NCBI GenBank assembly: GCA_907163345.1
Contig: CAJQUN010000003.1
Location: 4,334,108 to 4,398,107 of the forward strand
DNA: 64,000 nt
Source of the DNA: Haberlea rhodopensis
Taxonomy: Eukaryota > Streptophyta > Magnoliopsida > Lamiales > Gesneriaceae
Direction of reading: 5' to 3'
The notes beneath the pieces are model-generated. The model saw only the letters and a program-made list of their open reading frames with translations, made no database searches and was not told where the DNA came from. The position numbers and the translations under genes are program-made. Positions 1 to 10,215 of this stretch are shown in pieces (within the stretch, counting starts at the first letter, position 1; every line of letters starts with the position of its first letter).

Positions 1-129
1 CTAAGTTTAAAATCCACTTCAATAATGGGAAATTAAAGAAAACATAGATAATAAAACTTAAAGTTGAGAGGGGGCCAAACTAATTTTACATAATATCCTC
101 AAACATGACACCAGCTTTTCAAGATTTTT

Positions 130-366
130 AGGACCTTGATGTTGTGTTTAGATTGAGGGATTTGATTTGGAGAGCGATTTGAATAATGAATTTGAAATGA
201 CACCCATCTTGGGTGTAGTTCAAATCTATCATAATTACTATTACATCTACATAAATTAAATAAATTAAAGTGATGGATTTGAAATTCACCCAACATAAAT
301 TCATCCAAACAATCAAATGGATTTGAAATCCTTACCTTCAAATCCCTTCATCCAAATAGACCCTGA
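130..366. repeat. MITE-like sequence with imperfect inverted ends
   Basis: The left end (reading GGACCTTG, then a GAGGGATTTGA stretch) and the right end (TCAAATCCCTTCATCC, then GACCCTGAG) are imperfect inverted copies of each other. This resembles the common plant MITEs whose ends read roughly GGTCTTGTTTGG. The boundaries are approximate and I found no clear target duplication. Confidence 0.4.
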
Positions 367-866
367 GTTTCTTATTAATTGCCACTTTGGTTAGCAATGT
401 TAGGGGATTTATAGACTTGACTCTTTTAAGATTTATCTTTTTGTGAATCACTCATATTTGTATTATCGAAATTTCTTACGTGGACCCGATCATCACACAA
501 TAATATGTATATATATATTTGTATGTGTGTTGGCGTTTGTAAACAAACGATCTATAGAAGAATGACTTATTATTTGAGCTTAACTTGTTAGGATGATTCT
601 TAGTGTTGTTACTACAGACACTCATTTTATCACATAACGTTTGATTGACGTAAAACCGAAACTATTGTGGTCAATATTTGCAATGTATAACTTGTAATCA
701 AGCACTTTAAAGTCAGGAGCACAACGAAGATTCCAGGTTTTGGTGTAAAACAAATAATACTTGGTGTATTCTTTTCAAGTGGAATAACAGAGGACTTACA
801 AGGATTATATAACATTAGAATATATATAACTCGCGTCTATTTACTAATTTTATGTGCCCCATTTTA

Positions 867-976
867 TGGGGAAATTCTTTGGTACACTCGGTGCACCAAA
901 GACCAACACATATATACATACATTACGTTGTGTGTTGGTGTTTAGGTGCAACGGGTGCACACAAGAATTTCCCCCC
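867..976. repeat. Short palindromic element (about 110 bp)
   Basis: The left arm begins GGGGAAATTCTT and the right arm ends AAGAATTTCCCC. The similarity between the arms, read as reverse complements, runs about 43 bases inward through GGTGCACC and ACCAACACA, so almost the whole element can fold into one hairpin. This is typical of a foldback MITE. No coding content. Confidence 0.55.
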
Positions 977-1129
977 TTTGTGTTTACTTTGCATCATTAT
1001 ATTAGCCTGCATAATATTTAGGAATCTATTTCGAAGCTTCAAGCCACATAGCTAAGTAGTTTTGAGTACCTTTTTTTTTAGTACTTCTGCATTATATTTA
1101 ATAGTGCCTGGGGAAGTATAATATTACTA

Positions 1130-1530
1130 GTTTTTTTTGGGCACCGCACATTCAAATGACCGATTTTAATAATTTTTTTTAAAAAAACGACTATGCTATA
1201 ATAATTGAATGGGGAAAAAATAACCAAATGACAACTCTATCTTTTTTTTTTTAAAAAATAATGTTCATTTTATTATATAAACTGAAAAAATAACATTTGA
1301 AGTTGCCTATATAAATCGATTAAGATATATTTTTTCCTAATCGGTTTAGGCCAAACACAAACATCAACAATATTTGAAAACAAAAAAAATTTATTAAAAA
1401 AAATTGAAAAACGAAAGTAAAAAAAAAATTGAAAAAAATAAATAAATAGTATTTTACTATTCATTACAATAATACTATTCATAAGCGTTTGACTGAGTAA
1501 TAATATATCAGCGTTTGACAACAGGGAATA
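1130..1530. repeat. Dispersed AT-rich repeat, copy 1
   Basis: The sequence begins TTTTTTTTGGGCACCGCACA and continues through an AT-rich stretch with AATTGAATGG and TAATCGGTTTAGGCCAAAC. It ends near a TATTCATTACAATAATA stretch. The same succession of blocks recurs at 52535-53420, so this is a dispersed repeat of unknown class. No open frame or clear terminal repeat is visible. Confidence 0.5.
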
Positions 1531-2167
1531 TGAGACGTTTGGTTCAAGGTATTTTATTAGTTATGTCTTTATTATTTTATTCGGATAGTCATCATGTGTT
1601 CGATTTATTTTATTATAGCAACAACAATTTGGGGTGGCACCCCTCATCGCCTCTTTACCAAAAATAGATGCGCTGCTATCCAGCATGTATAATCTTGTCT
1701 CCCCTGCTCCTCTTCCGGTTGTGCCATTATCAATCACTGGTAACTTGTAACCCCGGAGATTCCAAAGCGTGTATCTATCTGTACGAAGCCAGGGATGTGT
1801 CTATCCTTGCAAGTGCAGGTGGGTATGAAACTGACTCGTGGCTCAAGAGAAAGTTTCGACGCTGTGGGATTGACACAAGGCTTTTTATGATGGCCTCTAA
1901 TGTAAGAAGAAATGCAAATGGTGTCGCTTTCATTCTTCCTTATGTAAAAGTTGAAAACAAAAATTCCTAAAAAACACAAAAAAAGAAAAAAAATAGCAGC
2001 GAAGAAAACAAGACATTGTTTGCAGGACAAATGCCGCATACCGTAGCAAAGCGTTTTTTTTGGGAGAAAAATTCCGACAAGTTTGTTTATTTATTTTAAA
2101 CTAGCTGGCAAGGAACAATCTTGAAGCCAAATGAAACCTCGACTTACACCAAAGCTAAAAGATCAGG

Positions 2168-2824
2168 TTATATTCTTGCATTCGAATCCTCCATTTTCAG
2201 ACGTTTCCCTGTTGATTTTTCACATCTCCCAATATTAGTCGCAATGGCAAGAGTGTTGCTCAAATACTCTGTCAAATTCTTCATTTTTACAACGACAATA
2301 TTTCTTACTTCCTCGGATAAAGCCTCAAACCCATCCTGACATGTCTGAAGATCAGTTCCTGCAGCGCTTAGCCAACTGTTTATGTCATCGTAACTCTTTT
2401 CCAACGAGGATGAATCAATCAGGGACGACGATTTGTTAACGTTGTCCACCGCAAGAGAAAGAAGTTCCCTACAACTTTCCATTGCAGAAAGGGCAGGTTT
2501 CTTGTCTGTGCTATTGCCGACGACCGATTTTTGAAGCGTTCCATTCTCAGAAAAATCTAAGGTAGTTCTTGAAACTTCGGCCATGGCTACTTGAACAGAT
2601 TTCTTGTAGATTAATTCAGGTTGAGTGGTGACATTTGGAGCAATATTCTTGACAAGGGTGTTGTAACAAGAATTGGGAAACAATGTTAAAGTGCAGATTC
2701 CTGTAACTGAAGTGATCTTGCTGCATTTATCTTCAGTCGCTGTCACAGAAAGAAGTATTGTAGTAAGAATGAAAAATGTAAAGGTTTCTTTGTTAGAGGC
2801 CATTGCTGCAGTGAAGGTTGTCAT
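2168..2824 (-). CDS. PMEI-domain protein, resembling a pectin methylesterase pro-region without its catalytic domain
   Basis: The product of 218 residues has a hydrophobic N-terminal segment consistent with a signal peptide (FTFFILTTILLSVTA). One plant invertase/pectin methylesterase inhibitor domain follows, with the expected cysteines (ICTLTLFPNSC, MESCREL, TCQDGFEAL). Proteins of this family bind pectin methylesterases or invertases in the cell wall. The C-terminal part (TEYLSNTLAIATNI, then GKRLK) looks more like the pro-region of a type-I pectin methylesterase up to its basic cleavage site than like a free inhibitor. No catalytic domain follows in the next 500 bases downstream. A TATA-like stretch lies only about 10-15 bases before the first ATG, so translation may really begin at the Met at about 2803 (MASNKET), giving about 211 residues. 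No intron is needed. The identity of the domain is fairly sure; the specific target is not known. Confidence 0.75.
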   Translation of the reverse strand: MTTFTAAMASNKETFTFFILTTILLSVTATEDKCSKITSVTGICTLTLFPNSCYNTLVKNIAPNVTTQPELIYKKSVQVAMAEVSRTTLDFSENGTLQKSVVGNSTDKKPALSAMESCRELLSLAVDNVNKSSSLIDSSSLEKSYDDINSWLSAAGTDLQTCQDGFEALSEEVRNIVVVKMKNLTEYLSNTLAIATNIGRCEKSTGKRLKMEDSNARI

Positions 2825-2828
2825 TCTT

Positions 2829-2838
2829 TGGATATATA
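2829..2838 (-). promoter_or_regulatory. Possible TATA box of the PMEI-domain gene
   Basis: On the minus strand the sequence CTTATATATCC lies immediately upstream of the first ATG. Plant TATA boxes usually sit about 30 bases upstream of the transcription start. A functional box here would therefore start the transcript near the second in-frame Met (about 2803), which is my reason for doubting the first ATG. Confidence 0.3.
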
Positions 2839-2869
2839 AGATCCAGAAAACACTTGGAATAAGTTGAAG

Positions 2870-5660
2870 GTACTTTACTTTTACACTTTTACATGGGATT
2901 TCATATTAATAAATAATCTCTTGTAATCTGGTCCATCTGATTATGTAAATCCCAAAGTTGGTTGTTTTGTTAGAGTTGTGATTTTTCAAATAAGTAATTT
3001 ATATTTATGCGGTTTAAAAATAAGTAATTTATCTCATATGATTTGTAGATACGTGCAAAAAACACCCTTTATGTGAGGGAACAGTGTGCTGTGTTTTGCA
3101 AATTACATTAGTAAAATATCTATTTACAATCATACTATGTTAAAATGTCTATTCACAATACTACATATATGGTAAAAATTTTATTTACAAATTACGTGTC
3201 TAAAATATCTATTAGCGATACCACATAAGTAAATTGTCATTGAATCGTTTCATTAAATGCAAAATAAATGTGGTGAAAAAAATATGTTAATGATCTAATT
3301 CTAATATTTTAAGAAAAAGCAAAATATCCGAACCAAAGTAATTATCATATCCCAGATTATTTACTCACATTCTTTTACGCTTTCTTTCTATATTTTTATT
3401 CATTGCAATGTTTTTTTATTAATTATAATTATTTATGAAAATTATTCTGACAACAATAATAATTGTTACGACCACAAGCACGGTCTTTGGCCTAACTAAT
3501 AACGTGAGTTAATTTACTCTACATAATCTAACCAAAATAAATGCTTAGAGATATATAGGCGATAAATCGTAACATTTAACTGTCAACATTAATTAGGCTC
3601 ATAAAACTAAATGGTGCTGAATAAGACTCATTGCGTGCTCTCCGTGCCCAAATAATTGTAACCTCTAGCTAATTGACTTGAATAAGATTTCATAGCATTT
3701 TAATTAAGATAGGCCAACTCTTTTGAGAGGACTTCATATTTCATGAATATTTTGAGGGAATTACTCTTAGGGACGACATCAAACTAACATGTTTTGTACC
3801 ATAATAATGGTGTTGGTGGTAATAGAAATCTTTCTCAATTAATAAAGATATGTGTGAGATCAAATAGAAGGACAAAGCGTATTGTAAAAAAAAAAAAATA
3901 CAAGGACATGTATCGCTTGATGTCTGCCCTAGCCCCTAAGGACACCAAAATTAATTGCGGCATCAAACTAACCTATGTGTACCATTTTCTTTAATTGTTT
4001 AAAAAGAACACGTCTTTTTGTTTTTCCTCGAGTGATGCCAAATTCTTAATGGTACACTATAGTAGGGCAAACCCTTTGACGAGAAGAACATAAGGTCCGA
4101 AATATATGACTTTATCGAGGAGAAAGTAAGGAATCGGACTTCGAAATAATAAAAGTTTGTTCCCATCCTGATGCATTCTACGCTTGATCTCTCGATCATT
4201 GCTACCGCTTTCGTACACTCAAGTTCTCTCTCTTCACTATGAACTACACTCCATTCCGTCCTAACCATACGTGGGACGAGTTTCTGCCTCATACAGCTCG
4301 GGCCGAAGACCGAGGGAAGTTTAGGAGAGATTGGACGACAGATCAAGGCATTAAGATTTTAGGACTCCTACAACTTCAAAAAGTCTGATCATAGAATAAT
4401 TAACTTTGATATTTTTTTTATCATGGGTATGCGTGATTTTTAAAGTTTTATACAAGGCTCAAACCTGAGCCAATTTTCCGAAGATGAAAGTATAACACCA
4501 CTGAGACAAGCCTCAAATGTCAACTTTGATATTTTTAAGTGTGTGAAAAAAATATCATTCACTTTTTTACGAAAAATGATGACAAAATTATGTGGTAGTT
4601 AAATCAATGATGCTTATTAATTTATTTTAAATAAATCCTCATGATCCTTCATAAATTATCTATTTCTCTCTAATTTCAATATTATTCATTTAAATTTTAT
4701 TTCGCATAATATTTAGTTATACTATTAATTATTAAAATTTGAATTTTATAATTAAAAACTCATATAAAAAATTTAATGACTTACGTACAAGAAATACGTG
4801 TGATCTTTAATTACAATTACCCTTTAAATTAAATAAGCTTCATCAGCGCTAAAAAAATACAGAGAGTTTGTCGGTTTTAACTTAAAAACAAAACCAAAAA
4901 AGGAAAATAATAATAATAATAATACGCTGTTGACATCTTATTTGAAAGTTAAAAAGACTTTTTTTTTTACTTTTTAAATTGGCCAAACACTCAAAGGACG
5001 TGTTTAAAGATCTCTAGACTCTAATATCTAAATAAGTTCAACCAAACACTCCCTTAATAATAAAAAAATATTTTTTTATTACAAATAAATACATTTTCTA
5101 TACCAAAATTGTGGTAAAATGAACCCCAGTTGAATGACTTGTATATTTTCTAATCCTGAAGTCAACTTGAGCTAAATCCCTTTTCCACTCTTCCCATAGA
5201 AAATAGTTTTGATTTGTTCTTTTTTCATTCCATTTCCTAAACTTTTCTCAGGAGACTTGAATTTATATCTTATACCGAGAATAACATTCCCGATGTGGAT
5301 ATAATTATTGGCTGATGGGTTGGTATGAAACCCGTTATTCAATGACTCGAACTATCCAACGTACGATTGTAATTTTCACAAGAGATTGATAATTAAGAAT
5401 AAAATAATTACAGAATATTTGTTAAGTCTTGGCCTCTAGGGACGACCATGACTAATGAGTCAGAATGAATGATTAATATTAGTTTGAAAAAGAAGAATTG
5501 TGTGCATGTTTTCTGCTTCGTCGGTCAGCAAAGAAATTAGATTCACATCTTTATTTTGATTTTTCTATGCATAGGGTAGCAAAGACAATAGATAAGTATA
5601 TTCCCATCAAATATTACAAATATACACGTGTTGGATGGTTATATCTATCACATGAGAACT
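2870..5660. other. AT-rich intergenic region, no gene seen
   Basis: The open frames here are short and show no domain I recognise. Around 3095-3240 a motif close to AAAATATCTATTTACAA recurs three or four times in degenerate form, perhaps the remains of a local tandem repeat. I see nothing else with structure. Confidence 0.5.
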
Positions 5661-5673
5661 ACCTATGAGAACT

Positions 5674-6037
5674 GGTGTAAACGAACCGAGTGTTCGTATT
5701 CGAAATTATCGAATTCGAGCCGAGCTCGAACATATTTGAACTTTTTTCGAGCTGAGCTCGAGCCTAAATTATTTTGTTTGATAGGCGCGAGCTTTAATAT
5801 TTTATTAATATATATAATTTTATATTAAATAAATATATTTCGAGCCTTCGAGTATTTATTTTCGAGTAATAGTTTGAATAGCTCGTGAGCATGTTCGAAT
5901 TTTTGGAGCCGAACTCGAGCCAAATTTTTTAAATTATTCGAACTTTGAATCGAGCTCGAGCTCGAATAATTTATTTCAAGCCGAATTCGAGCCTTAAAAT
6001 TTTATTCATATTCAACTCGATTCGGTTCGTTTACACC
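5674..6037. mobile_element. Non-autonomous hAT-like MITE
   Basis: The ends are exact 16-base inverted repeats: GGTGTAAACGAACCGA on the left and its reverse complement TCGGTTCGTTTACACC on the right. The interior is full of degenerate TCGAGC/GCTCGA subterminal motifs, a common layout in plant hAT MITEs. There is no coding capacity. The duplicated octamer CACATGAG occurs near both sides but not exactly at the repeat ends, so the target duplication is unresolved. A related element lies at 13420-13863. Confidence 0.65.
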
Positions 6038-6424
6038 GCACACATGAGCCACGGACATTTCCCCTATTTTGTTTCAATTTTGTGCGTGTTTCTGCTTCGT
6101 CAGTCAACAAAGAAATTAGATTCATATCCCTACTTTGTTCCAATCTTCCAATGGTTCGCAAGTCCAGTCAACTCCACTCCCGAAACCCAATTTCCCACAC
6201 AGTATCTCCCATTTTTTATGCCTCTGGGATTGCCTAATCAAAGTATTCAACTTCCTGAATCAAACAGACAAACATTATCAAATTGTTAAATACATATATT
6301 TAAATACCCTTTTAGCATTTTATAGACATAGTTTCTTCTTCTTATTAAAAAAATTTACATAAAGCTCAGGTTTTTTCTGATTTTTGTGTCGTTTTAGTGA
6401 CACAGAAAATACGTAGGAGAAAAA

Positions 6425-9400
6425 ATGGGCAGGGGTGTGTATTATGCTGTTACACTGTTTGTCTTCTTGGTTTACCTTCAACTGGTGATGTCCTCACAGT
6501 TGTCTTCTGATCAGGTCAGTACCATGACTCAGGTTTATGAAATCTTTCAGAACAGTACTGGTTCTTCTTTTGTGTGGAATGATGTTAGAAAAGATTCAAG
6601 CCCTTGCTCATGGATGGGAGTTTCTTGTAGTCATTATAATACTTCCATTGTCGAACTTTCTTTTCGATTTTTTTCCATTTCCACCTCTGAATTTCTGCCA
6701 ATTGTGTGCAAGATTGATACTTTAGTGTCACTTGATGTGTCTAATAATCATTTGAGCTCGATCCCAGATGGGTTTTTCACTCTGTGTGGAGGAATCAGTG
6801 GGTTGAAATTGCTGAATTTTAGTGGGAACAAGTTGGTTGGATCTTTGCCTACTTTCAATGGTTTTAAAATGGTGGAGTTGTTTGATTTTTCCGACAATTC
6901 GTTCACTGGGAAGATTGGTTTGAAACTGGAGGAGATGGACTCACTCAGGAGTTTGAATCTTAGCCACAATATGTTTGTAGGGAGCGTTCCTACAAGCTTG
7001 GGGAAGCTGAATCTTTTAGAGGAGCTTCAGCTTTCTTTCAATGATTTTACTGGTGAAATCCCTGCACAACTCACAAAATACAGTAATCTGAAACTGATTG
7101 ATCTTCGTAACAATAAACTCTCCGGCTCAATTCCCGATAAAATGGGAGGACTCGCCAAATTGGAAATCTTAATCCTATCTCTCAACGGTTTGAGTGGTGG
7201 GATTCCCACTTCACTGTCCAATATCGCCACACTTCAGAGATTTGCTGCTAACCAGAACAACTTCAATGGTACTATCCCATCTGGGTTAACTGCATATCTC
7301 AAAAATTTAGACATCAGTTATAACTGTTTGACAGGGACGATCCCAACCGATATCCTATCAGGACCATACTTGGAGTCTCTTGACTTGTCATACAATGAAT
7401 TGGAAGAATCGATTCCTGGAAATCTATCTACAAACTTGTTCAGGTTAAGATTAGGAAGCAATTCCCTCAAAGGGGTTATTCCGGTTGGATCATTTGGAAG
7501 TCTTGTGGAATTGGCGTATCTGGAGCTTGATAACAACAGTTTGGATGGAATGATACCGAATGAATTGGGTATGTGCAGAAATTTGGCTCTGTTGAATTTA
7601 GCCCAGAATCGGTTAACTGGTCCGCTGCCTCCAGCACTAGGCAATTTAATCAATCTTCGAGCTTTGTATCTTCAGTTCAACGATTTTGTTGGTGAAATCC
7701 CAACACAGATTACCCAGTTGAATAGATTGCAACGGCTGAATCTTAGCAGCAACTCGCTGAATGGCATAATACCATTGTCGATTTCAAGATTGAAGGCTCT
7801 AGAAAAGTTGGACTTGCATGGTAATAATCTAAGTGGTCCAATACCGGACTCCATTGGAAGCTTGGATTCTCTGATTGAACTCCAGCTGGGAAAGAATCAA
7901 ATTAGTGGCCGCATTCCAAGGATGCCACCAGGGCTGCAAATAGCCTTGAACCTCAGTTACAATCTCTTTGAAGGACCCATTCCAGAGACCCTATCCAGAC
8001 CGCATGGGTTGGAAGTTTTGGATCTCTCCCATAATAAATTCAGAGGCAAGATACCAGACTTTCTTACTGGAATGACCAGCTTAACACTACTGGTACTTTC
8101 AGACAACCAACTCTCTGGAGTTGTCCCAAAGTTTGGCCCATTTGTTGATATTGAAAGGGACGGAAATTATGGATTGATTGAAAATGAAGAAAATCCCTCC
8201 CCTCCATCCTCGAAAAAGAGAGAATCACTTTCTTCGGACATCATCATTTCAGTTGCCGCTGCTGCCATAGCTGTTGGTTTATTGATTATGATAGCTCTAT
8301 TCATTTCAAGAAGATATTACAGGATTAATCCATCATACTTGCACTCAGAAGAAGAAATTTCTCCTTCACAAGTTATCCATGGAAATTTTTTGACTCCAAG
8401 CATTATTCACCGCTCAAATATTGATTTCACGAAAGCCATGGATGCAGTGGCCGAACCCTCGAATGTCATCTTGAAGACAAGATTCTCTACTTACTACAAA
8501 GCTGTCATGCCATCAAGCAACATCTATTTTGTCAAGAAGCTTAACCGGAGTGACAAGATACTCCAATTGGGTAGCCACCACAGATTCGGGGAGGAACTAA
8601 AAGTTTTTGGAACGCTGTGTAATTCTAATGTCATGATCCCTCTTGCGTATGTCTTGACCGGTGATGGTGCTTATCTCTTTTATGACGCTACCCCAAACGG
8701 TAATCTTTCAGACGTTCTTCACAATGGTACTGGCACTACTTTGGGTTGGGTGAACCGTTATAGCATTGCCATTGGGGTAGCTCAGGGTCTGGCCTTTCTC
8801 CATGGATTCAAATCTGGTCCAATTCTTCTCCTTGATCTTTCCAGCAAAACCATTCAGCTGAAGTCCCTAAATGAACCCCAAATCGGAGACATTGAGCTCT
8901 GCAAGGTGCTCGATCCTTCAAAAAGTACAGGAAGTCTTTCTGCTGTCGCTGGTTCTGTTGGTTATATCCCTCCAGGTACTGGATTTCAACAACATACATT
9001 AAACACACAAACTAAAAGATGTAATTTATATAATCTTCTTGTTTCCCAAAACTCTTCAGTGTCACTGCACAATTATGTCCAGTATAAATTACATATTTAC
9101 ATGCACTAAAATTATTGTGCTTTCATACTCAACTGCCGATACTGTGGCAAACATATGGATCCTTGGATTTCAGAGTATGCTTACACAATGAGAGTCACGG
9201 AAGCTGGAAATGTTTACAGCTATGGTGTTGTGCTTCTGGAACTGCTCACAGGTAAGCCGGCTGTTAGCGGAGGTACTGAACTAGCTAAGTGGGTTTTATG
9301 CAACTCAGTTCAGCAAGATAATCGGGACAAACTTCTTGATAGTAAAGTAAGTGAGACATCACCTGATTCTAGAAGACAAATGCTTGCAGTCCTGAAGGTG

Positions 9401-9490
9401 GCTTTGTCTTGTATTAGTATCTCACCAGGGGCGAGGCCAAAGATGAAAACTGTGCTGCGGATGCTACTAAATGCAAGGTTATGCATGTGA
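6425..9490 (+). CDS. LRR receptor-like kinase with a degenerate (probably inactive) kinase domain
   Basis: Two exons, 6425-8975 and 9174-9490, join within a GAG codon across a GT-AG intron and give 955 residues. A signal peptide (about residues 1-24) is followed by an LRR N-cap (WNDVRK, CSWMGVSC). About twenty leucine-rich repeats run to residue 590, then come a transmembrane helix (about 605-627) and a kinase-like domain. The kinase domain lacks key features. There is no glycine-rich loop. The catalytic-loop HRD is replaced by LLDLSSKTIQL near residue 803. No DFG is present (IGDIELCKV instead). The lysine region (IYFVKKL) and the GxVYSYGVVLLELLTGK segment remain. It is therefore probably a pseudokinase receptor at the plasma membrane, acting by recruiting partners. 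Layout and length resemble Arabidopsis At1g34420. The gene is followed tail-to-tail by the plastid E2 gene. The ligand cannot be inferred. Confidence 0.88.
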
Positions 9491-10215
9491 TTTAGATGGA
9501 GAAACCGTTGCTTAATATGTCACATAGAATATCTGTTTGGCACCTTACATGCTATGGTCTTGGATTGGACTTTATCATCATTCTTGTATGTAGCATTATG
9601 AAAGTCCTTTAGTTAGTTTCTGTGTCTGGTAGTTTGAGTCTATACAGAAAAAGTTTCAAAATAAGTGTTCACATGATTTCAAGGCTACAGTGCCTGGAAA
9701 AAAATACCATATCCTTCCTCTGTGTGCTTTCAGCTTCATTTTAATGCATTCAATTTCATTATAATAGAGATAAATTTTGGGAGAACTGAGGTATCCCAGA
9801 AACATTATTGCATCGAGTCCCGGTTACATCAATAGTAGCTGCATAACAATCAGAATGATATCCAATCACGAAAGATATCCAATGACGAAACTTCGAGAAA
9901 ACTTCATAGCCTCGTGATCAAAATAGACTATGTACCCGGTTAAAAACAATAGAAAGTGTTGCAGCAGCCTTAAACAAGGAAATCTAGCGGGGTATCTAAA
10001 AATTAAAAACAATTAAACTTGAAAAACAAACTGAAGCATATGCCACAATGAATGGCTGGATCAAAAATCACTTCTTTGCATTTTCGGGATCTTAAAGATT
10101 GTTCGATTGACAAGGACATTGGTTTCCTTGATTCTTGTAATGAAAGCACTTCATGCGGCTCGATTAGACATGCTAAGACAATACAGAAGCTTGAATCTTT
10201 GATGATGAGTTTGAT
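9491..10215. other. Region between two convergent 3' ends
   Basis: This interval separates the stop codons of the LRR receptor-like kinase (plus) and the E2 gene (minus). It should hold both 3' untranslated regions. I see no open frame of note and no repeat. Confidence 0.6.

Larger units (their letters stand above)
1..2167. other. Intergenic region with three small repeats
   Basis: I see no convincing gene here. The stretch holds a MITE-like sequence (about 130-366), a short inverted-repeat element (867-976) and one copy of a dispersed AT-rich repeat (about 1130-1530), each listed separately. A 100-codon open frame at 1668-1970 overlaps an equally long one on the other strand and shows no recognisable domain, so I do not call it a gene. 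Confidence 0.6.

Noticed and set aside
1668..2039. A 100-codon frame on the plus strand overlapping a 101-codon frame on the minus strand
   Set aside because: Neither has a recognisable domain. The presence of both on the same DNA and the lack of clear splice partners make coding unlikely.
3999..4346. A 115-codon frame on the minus strand
   Set aside because: No family resemblance. Composition looks like chance, and it lies in a repeat-poor but gene-poor stretch.
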